This document shows, one piece after another, positions 56,090 through 64,000 of a DNA stretch of 64,000 nucleotides (positions are counted from its first letter, which is position 1; every line of letters begins with the position of its first letter). The notes under the pieces are model-generated. The model saw only the letters and a program-made list of their open reading frames with translations, had not been told where the DNA came from and did no database searches. The DNA lies in assembly GCA_017871115.1 (NCBI GenBank), contig JAFCIZ010000007.1, positions 620,001-684,000 on the forward strand. Reading direction: 5' to 3'. The position numbers were made by a program, and so were the translations under genes. This stretch comes from Cunninghamella blakesleeana (Eukaryota > Mucoromycota > Mucoromycetes > Mucorales > Cunninghamellaceae).

Positions 56090-57986
56090 GATATCAATAT
56101 GGATGATCAACCATCTCCGCAACCTCCGCCTCCACAAAAAAACCTTTTAACTCATTTTTTTACATCTAATAGACCGCCCACAGCAAAAAGTAATTCATCA
56201 CCAATAGCAACAAGTGGAAATGTAGAAGATGGAGATATAGATATGGATAATGGTGGGGATGATTCGGTCATTGATATTACAACTATCAAAACAGCTGCGG
56301 ATATAGAGAAAAAAAAAACGCCATCTGTATTAACTCAATTTTTTACTTCGTCCTCTACGTCAATAAAGAATGGTCAACAAGATAAAATAGAAGCTGATGA
56401 TGATATTAATGATCTCATGGCATTGGAGAAATTACCCCACGGTCCTCAACAAAGTTTAATCTTATTAGAAGAAGTAGATATATTAAGTCATGATGACAAA
56501 GGGTTTTGGAACGTTGTAATGGAATTATCAAAGACAAGTAAAAGGCCTATTATCCTTACATGCAATGGTAAATGAATTTTTTTAAAAAAAAGGAAACTTA
56601 TGGGCGGAATTCATAAAAAAAAGCTACTTTATTTTAACCTTAACTTTATTATTTTTATTTTTATATTTTTTACATTTATAGACCCGACAGTTATACCATT
56701 TGAATCATTAGAATTGCAAGCCATCGTTTATTATGAACCACCCCTAAAAGAATTGTTATTACCGTTCTTACATTTGATTTGCTTCATTGAAGGATTTTTC
56801 ATTTCTAAATTGGATTTACAAGTATTTATTCACTTAATTGGTTCTGATTTAAGACAATTGTTAATCAATTTGGAATATTTATGCCATCACCCATATTTTA
56901 AACTTAAATATTTACCAAAAACGACAACAGTAACTATCGATGAACAACAACAAATTATAAAAGAAGAAAGTAGATTGCTGTTTAAAAAACATATGGATTT
57001 ATTAATGAATATGGTAGATAATACACCTATTCCATCACCACCATGGCTTCATATATCAGATAACATTCCAGAATTGCAGGTTACACCATTATGCATGCAG
57101 CTCATTTATAGAGATTATTATAAAAATAACATCAACAATACTATAAACAATCACATTCACGAAAAAGAAACTCATAGCAATAATGAACCTATTACTACAA
57201 AAATAACTACTACACCCAATGCAGAAATGATCGATGCATCCTCATCGTCGGATTTATTATTTTCTATACAGTCTTGGCTAAATAATAGATCAATAACGGA
57301 TTTCGGGATTAGTATGACGGAAACTCGCATGGCTGAGGTAAAAAAAAAAAAAAAAAAAAAAAGGACCTTTACTTTTTTAATATTAATATTAATAATTATA
57401 ATTATAATAGTATTTTAACTCATAGCTAATCGTTCTGATCTATTATATATCTATATTTTTTTTATTTATTTATTTATTTAAAATAGATTAACGGTATTGA
57501 TAAATATGACGGTATTGATAATCGATTAAATGATTATTTACATATATGGAAAAAGCAGAGTTCTCTAGATCATTGGCATTTGGAAGCAGATTTAGAAATC
57601 AGTATTTTAGAAATGAATCAACCTCAAACCAATTCTAGTTTATTAGATATTGTTGCATGGGAGCTGTTATGTGATGAAAGGTAAAATAGAAAAGTTTCTG
57701 TAAAAAGGAGGGAATATATAAAAAAAATAGATGGTCTGGGTTTATTTTTAAATATTTATATTTATTTAAATACATTTAAATAATTGTATATATCTGTATC
57801 TATATCTATATATTTGATAGGGAAAAACAAAGAAAAAGTGATCAAACATCAATACAAAATATGCTAAACTGTCGTCCACAGTTAGTTGTCGGAAGCTTAA
57901 CAACAATGGATGCATATTATGCGCAACATATAACAGAAACTCGAAAAGCTAGAAGAAAAAATAGAAAACATCGTCGTCGTTTATAA
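54050..57986 (+). CDS. ELG1: Elg1/ATAD5-type alternative RFC large subunit, 1177 aa
   Basis: The large subunit of the Elg1-RFC complex, which unloads PCNA from chromatin after replication. Four exons: 54050-56567, 56682-57337, 57487-57680, 57821-57986, giving 1178 codons. The N-terminal about 440 residues are low complexity and Lys-rich. Then VPWCEKYKPNRVNYLLDNQ (RFC box), Walker A GAHGVGKT (600-607), the Elg1-type ELHPGIKRSYKNIIRLVGDM, NHLVRF, Walker B LILLEEVDIL (803-812) and the sensor-1 strand RPIILTCNGK, which is split by intron 1. After the intron come DPTVIPFESLELQAI, SDLRQLLINLEYL and a helical C-terminus ending in basic residues. The stretch between Walker A and B is about 200 residues, expanded by acidic and Ser/Pro-rich sequence containing two LT-x-FF motifs. 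Confidence 0.92.
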
Positions 57987-58756
57987 AAACAATAAAGCAT
58001 TAACATTCATATACATATACATATATAAAGCATATATCCTTTTTTTTTTTTTTGTATATTAACTTGGTTTTTTTATTTTTTATTGTTTTATCTTTGAGAA
58101 AAAGGGCGAACAGGGCAAAGGGGAATATAATATATAAAGTTGATTTTTTTTTTTTCATATATTTTTTAAAAAAGAAACTTTAAAATGGACAATTTGAAAA
58201 AAATAAAAATAAAAAGAGGGGTGGGGGGAGAGGAAGAGGAGTAAGAGAAAAAAAAAAAAAGAAAATGCGGAACTCTAATACAAGTTATTTATTTACAAAA
58301 ATAATTAGTCGCTTGGCATATTCATTTTTTACCTCTCTCTTTTTAATTTATTACACTTTTTTTTCATATATTTATATGCTTTAATATTTTTATTTTTTTC
58401 TTTCTCTTTCCCTTTTACTTTATTTTTTTTTTTCTTTTCTTTTCTTTTCTTTCTTAATTCCATTTTAAAAAATTATTCATTACATTATTAATTAATATTC
58501 ATATTTTATATGTATATATAAAAAAAATATTATTATCCTTTCTCCTTTATTTTACAAACTCCCTTTTCCCTTTCTCTTTTTTTAATTTTTTTTTTTTTAC
58601 CGATCATAATATATTTCTTCTTTTTATTATTAATATTATTATTATTACTATTAAATTATAGTGTGATTATCAATAATAATACTGTATCATATTCGAAACA
58701 AAAGGAAAAGGAAAAGAAAATAATTTTGACAATAAGCATAAATTTTATTTAATATA
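57987..58756. other. Intergenic region between ELG1 and LRG1
   Basis: The ELG1 3' side has AATAAA-like signals and T runs. A G-rich purine block (GGGGTGGGGGGAGAGGAAGA) lies at about 58217-58236. From 58390 to 58470 there is a T/C tract including (CTTTT)n; further T/C stretches run to 58620, then an (ATT)n stretch and A-rich leader to the LRG1 start at 58757. No gene seen. Confidence 0.45.
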
Positions 58757-59085
58757 ATGGATTCAACTATAACAACTTCCACGAAAACAAAAAATGATTG
58801 GATACAACCACTTAATAATAATAATTCGCAACAACAACAAAAAGGATCACGATATTGTGTAGTATGTCATCAACCATGCTTAAGAAACGATAAAACTTTA
58901 ATACGAGCTTTAGGCGAAATATATCATTTTAATTGTTTTAAATGTGAAGTAAGTTTATATTTAAAAAAAAATAATTGACAAAAATATATTATTGAATGGA
59001 TATTACTTAATTATACATGTATGTGTAAGAGAGAGCAGGAGGAGTTAAAAATAGGTCATTTAAAAAAAAATTGAATCTAGTAATT

Positions 59086-59120
<35 letters not shown>

Positions 59121-62100
59121 GTGGATGTAAAAGGGAGGGAAATCATATGGACATAATAAAGAATATAGTAATAATTATTCAAAAAAAAAAAAGGGGAAAT
59201 ATGGTTATTGAAAATTGACTTTCCGCGTGTAACATAATAAAAAAAAAAAGATGGTGATAATGATAATGATTATTATATATATATATATGTGTGTGTGCGT
59301 TAGGAGGAAGGAGGAAGGGAAAAAAAGGTTATTTAGTTATTATTAAAGGGGAAATGGTGGTGGTAATGATGATTCAGGTGGTTGATGGTGGCAATAAATC
59401 AATTTATTATAATCTAACCTTTGATCTAACTATTTTCTATAACCTGTTTTTATTTTATTATTGTTATTACTATTTTTCTATAGGAGTGCCACATTTTAGT
59501 GGCTGATAAATTTTATGCATTAGAAAATGGCCAAAATACAAAAAAAATGAAGATTGTTTGTGAACAACATTATTATTCTCAACTTGGCGAATTATGTAAT
59601 ACGTGCCATTTGCCTTTGCCAAAAAATACAATTAAACAACAATTAAATTATTGTCAATGCCCAACAAAATGTCCTGGTTGTTTATCATCTACTTCACCAA
59701 CTACAACTGCAAACCAATATAAAAATGAAGCTTGGTATGAATATAATGGTCAAGTTTATTGCAAATATCATTTTTCTTCCTTTAAAGATACACAGTGTGC
59801 TGGCTGCCACCAAGCTGTTTTACAACAATTCGTTGAGCATAAATCTTTTCCAAATAAAAAATGGCATCCTGAGTGTTATATGATTTTTAAGGTACTTCAC
59901 GATTAAATAATATATATATATATAGTTAATTAATATGGTTTCAATTTTATTATTATTATTATTATTATTCTAGTTTTGGAACGTTCGATTAGCTGATACA
60001 TTAAATCTAAATGGTAAACAAATAAAAAGAAAACAATAGTAATAATAAATGTATTTTTATTTGTATCACTAAAAATATATATATTATTTATATTATTTGT
60101 TTGTTTATACAGGTATTGAACGATTAACAGCAAATCAATTAGATGAAATTCAGAAAAATATGGAAAAAAAAGTAAATCAAGTATGGACCGACTTATCTTC
60201 TTTTGAAGAATCCTCAGCTACTTGTATATCAGATTTATTAATGTTAATGGCTGCTGGTGCTCATGTTGAAGGATTTCGAATGGCTTGTCAATTCATTGCT
60301 CATATTGAAGTTTTATTCATTGCTTTGGATGATTTACAAAAATTAGATGATAAAAATGGTAATAAAATGACTATTTATATCATAAAAAATTTTTTATTCA
60401 TAAATATAGAAAAATAAGAAGAAAAAAATCGAATTTTATTCATAAACTGGACTAAACTTATTTTATAAAATAGTGTTACCATGCGAAAAAGAAACAAAAT
60501 CCATTTGCCATCAAATTATTCGCTTCTTTAATTTATTAGTTCATCCTAACAACAACAACAACAACATCAACAAAATAAATAATAACAACAACAATAATAA
60601 TAACAATATTAACAATACAATAATAGAAAATGATCTTAGTGTTACACAATCCCTTATATGTTTGGTCACCCTCTTGGCTCAAAATTTGAAATCTCTTATT
60701 CGTGTTGGTTTAAGTAGTGCTTTAAATTTGGTAAATATAAATATCTATTAATCTATATATATATATATAATTTTTTAAAATAAATATTTATTTATTTGCT
60801 TAATTATTATCATTTCATTGATATTTTTTTTTCTTTCATGTTATATTTCTTTTGTATAGGAGCGTGATTATCATATTTATGATGCTATTCCAAGGTTTTT
60901 AAATAATTTATTAGAATTAGAAAGAAAACGCGTATGGATTGGTGGAAGATATTGGTTTAAAGAAGATCCTATCCCTAACTTGATTGGTACATCCTCCATT
61001 TACAATATTTCCACTTTAACCTTATCCACTCAAGAACAAAATCAATGTTATGGCTGTCAGTTGGCTATTGATGATGATTGCTTTCAATATAAATATGAAA
61101 GATGGCATCCTCAATGTTTCCATTGCTCCAATTGTCATCGATCTCTTACTCAACAATTAGTAACTAGTCAATTTTTAATGCATAAGACTTCGAAAAAATA
61201 TGTCCTTGTCTGTTCTCAATGTTTTCATATAACTAAAAACTATTATTACCTCAATTTAAATGATCCAACTACTTTTTCACATTTATCCCGTTTGCAACAC
61301 TATTTATTTCTTTTAAAATTGGCTTTGGCTCGTTTATATTATATTACTAATTCACAAGGTAAAATTAATAGTAAAAATAATATAAATGAATGAACCATGA
61401 AAAATCAGTTATAATATTTATTTATTTATGTATTTGTTTATTTTTTATTTATTTATTTTTTAGATGCAACATTAAAGAAACAAATTGGACCCCATGATTA
61501 TCATATGTTACAACAAAGTTTTAATAATAATAATATAAATAGCAATAATAATAGTAACACCACCACTTCTTCACTTCTCTCTAATCAACAATATAAACAA
61601 CATACTCGTTCACAAAGCTGTTCACCCACTTACCTTGGATTAAACGGTCATCAACAGCAGTCGTTACAACGAAATTCATTCTTTGGGTCTGTACGATTTG
61701 GAAATATTAAACGCGCCAAATCAGCCCATTTAGATAGAATTAGTGAACATCCTCAAGATCATGAAATGAAACCAAACAATAATAATACATTACATAGGCG
61801 TTCTTTTGGATTATATCAACGACAAAAAACTAATAAACAAAAACAAAAAGATGATTCTTTTGAAGACCAACAACAGCATATACCAACCCTATCTACCGCA
61901 ACCGTGATATCAACCCCAATAAACCATTCATTAGATGATTTAAGTTCACCTACTTCACCAACTCCATCGTCAATAAATAATAATAATAATAACAATAATG
62001 CATTCAAAACAGCTACAAAACGTGCATCTAGTATTACTTTAAATAGAATTGGTAGTTTACGTCGAGCTTTTAGTCAACGAAATAATAATGAACGTGGATC

Positions 62101-64000
62101 CATTTATCATATATTTGATCGTCCTTCTAGTCAAAATCAATCGTCCCCTGCGCCTACTATCAAATCAAATGATGATATTAAAAATAAAAAATCATGCACC
62201 ATACAAAATGAAGAATATGAAGAAAAAGACAAAGTTGAAAAAGTTGATAAAGAAGATAAAAAGGAAAATCAATTGGAAAAAAAAAATATCATATCATCGC
62301 CCATTCTACTACCTACCTCTTCTCTCCAGCAACATCAGCATGCAATAACTAAAGAGAGTAGATTTTCTGCACCTCCTGCTCCACTTCAGCATATCCATTG
62401 CTCAAATGGAACAAATGAATCACTTCCAACTCTTTTATCTTCTTCGTCCTCCTCTTCCTCTACTCAATTATTATTAGAGTTAAATTCAAAACAATATTTT
62501 TTGACCCGACATTTGGCAGCAAAAATAATTTCAGAGCATCATGATCATGTATTACAACAAGAACATGCATTATCCTTAGATGATATCATGTCATTGGTTG
62601 ATGGTAACTCTAATAATCATACTTCTTCCTCTCACCGAACATCTTTATGGGGAAAATTAAAGAATAAAATACGACCTTCTCAAGTCCATACAACAACAAC
62701 AACAATGACATCATCATCAATATTATTACCAACCGATTCTACTTTTTCAACTATATCTAAAAATAATAACCATCAACTTCATAATAATTGTAATAATAAA
62801 AAAAAAGTATTTGGATTACCTTTGGAATTAGTTATTGATTTTGATCAACAAAGAGAGAATGACGAAAATAATCAAAAAATTAGTGCCTTATTTTTTCCTT
62901 TAATTGAAAAAATAATGGATGATAGTCAAGGACAGCAACACCAACAACAATTAACTTTAGATTGGACAATGAATTATATTCAATATACCCATTGTAAAGT
63001 ACCCTTATTTATACAACATTGCATCCTTGCTCTTATTCAACGAGGTAAGTCAACAGTAAATGTAACAATAAATATATAGTAAATAAATAGTAAAGCAAAT
63101 ATTAATATTTATATTTATTATTATTATTTGATATATATTTATTTAAATAGATGTAACAGTAGAAGGTATCTTTAGAAAAAATGGAAACATACGCGAAATA
63201 AAAGAACTGGAACAAGTTATTGATCAAGATGATGCGCCCAATTATATCAATCTCTTCCAAAATCAATCTACTATTCAATTGGCTGCTTTATTGAAACGAT
63301 TTCTCAGAGAATTACCTGAACCATTATTAACTTTTAAACTTTATCCTTTGTTTATGGCTGCTATTGGTAAAATATAAAATAAATATTAAAAACTATATGT
63401 ACATAAATATACATAATTGTTATTAATATTTATATATACCACTGTATTTTTTTTTATTTAATAATAGGATTATCTACTGAACATGATATCAAAAGAGCAC
63501 TTCATTTAGTATGCTGTATGCTTCCGAAAGAAAATAGAGATACTATGCAGCTTGTATTTGGATTTCTTCGTTATGTTTCGATATTTAGTGAAAAAAATAA
63601 AATGGGCATTTATAATTTAGCAAGAATCATGGCGCCTACTGTTCTATTTCAATCACCTTCCCCATCTGATCAATCCTCATTAAAAAACAACAATAGCATT
63701 ATACAAACACCGTCCGATGAAATACAAATTGTTGAATACTTGATTCAGTACCATGATGAATTTGCTAAAGTAAGTGGATATATTTATATATAAGTATGTG
63801 CAAGTATGCGAAGTATAAATATGTATGTATATTTTATTTATTTACCTCTTTTTACTTTATTAATCTAGACTCCTGATAATATAATTTATTTAATTTCAAA
63901 TAATTCCATAGTGGACTATTTTGCTAATATTGAAACTAAGCATTTTATTAAATGTTACAATCAATGGATACAAAATAAAAATAATTTCACCAAAAAAATC
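58757..64000 (+). CDS. LRG1: LIM-domain Rho GTPase-activating protein Lrg1 (3' truncated)
   Basis: Stimulates GTP hydrolysis by Rho-type GTPases; yeast Lrg1 acts on Rho1 and so on beta-glucan synthesis and cell-wall integrity. Exons: 58757-58948, 59484-59891, 59974-60013, 60113-60358, 60474-60730, 60860-61358, 61464-63044, 63151-63366, 63468-63769, 63869 to the edge. LIM zinc-finger ligands begin with YCVVCHQPC; a second, irregular LIM (LCNTCHLPL) and a partial third (QCAGCHQAV) follow. A helical region comes next, then another LIM (QCYGCQLAI, WHPQCFHCSNCHRSL) near residue 444, the layout of Lrg1. A long Ser/Asn/Gln-rich linker leads to the RhoGAP domain from about residue 997, with arginine finger GIFRKNG and LLKRFLRELPEPLLTF. 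The frame is still open at the right edge. Intron 1 is 535 bases, the longest here. Confidence 0.92.

Overview
This window is nuclear DNA from a fungus. It is very A+T rich (clearly more than 70% by eye), with short GT-AG introns ending in TAG, poly-N, poly-Q and poly-S tracts, and long pyrimidine tracts before start codons. It carries genes for respiring mitochondria (ATP synthase subunit b, cytochrome c peroxidase, SDHAF3, NAD-malic enzyme) and a fungal-type Lrg1 (LIM plus RhoGAP). High intron density, together with a FUBP-like triple-KH protein and an INPP5F/Sac2-type SAC protein, suggests an early-diverging fungus, probably Mucoromycota. That placement is an inference; no marker gene was compared.

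I find 25 genes, two cut by the window edges. Almost all are housekeeping genes, and I could close most spliced reading frames by hand with phases matching at every junction.

Layout. 1-6 kb: 3' end of a Tpa1/Ofd1 prolyl hydroxylase (+), an unrecognised 12-exon gene (-), an intronless AT-hook protein (+). 6-16 kb: mitochondrial malic enzyme (+), 18-exon SAC2-type phosphoinositide phosphatase (+), DPH3 (-). 16-26 kb: triple-KH RNA-binding protein (-), CCP1 (-), an AT-hook protein with an RNase H-like domain lacking the acidic catalytic residues (+), ornithine cyclodeaminase/mu-crystallin family enzyme (-). 26-28 kb: gene-poor, with decayed coding-like DNA. 28-36 kb: GND1 (-), a divergent pair of stomatins (-/+), NAD(P)H-hydrate dehydratase (-). 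37-44 kb: MPP6 (+), a 41-codon small ORF (-), ATP4 (+), a Lys-rich SMAP-domain protein (-), TFIIE-beta (+). 45-53 kb: Sqt1/AAMP WD-repeat protein (-), casein kinase 1 (+), TFC7-like histidine phosphatase (+), SDHAF3 (-). 54-64 kb: Elg1/ATAD5 (+) and Lrg1 (+), the latter running off the right edge.

There are no operons. Gene pairs share divergent promoters (CCP1/RNase H-like, stomatin 1/stomatin 2, SDHAF3/ELG1, small ORF/ATP4, SMAP/TFA2) or converge on short shared 3' regions. Several genes concern mitochondrial redox and NAD(P)H metabolism, but nothing shows that they form a regulated cluster.

I saw no CRISPR array, complete transposon, tRNA or rRNA. The most novel items are the inactive-looking RNase H-like/AT-hook protein, the unrecognised 12-exon gene with its probable GC-AG intron, duplicated L-T-x-F-F motifs inside the Elg1 ATPase, and several compact promoter motifs. 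I do not see a clear new multi-gene system.
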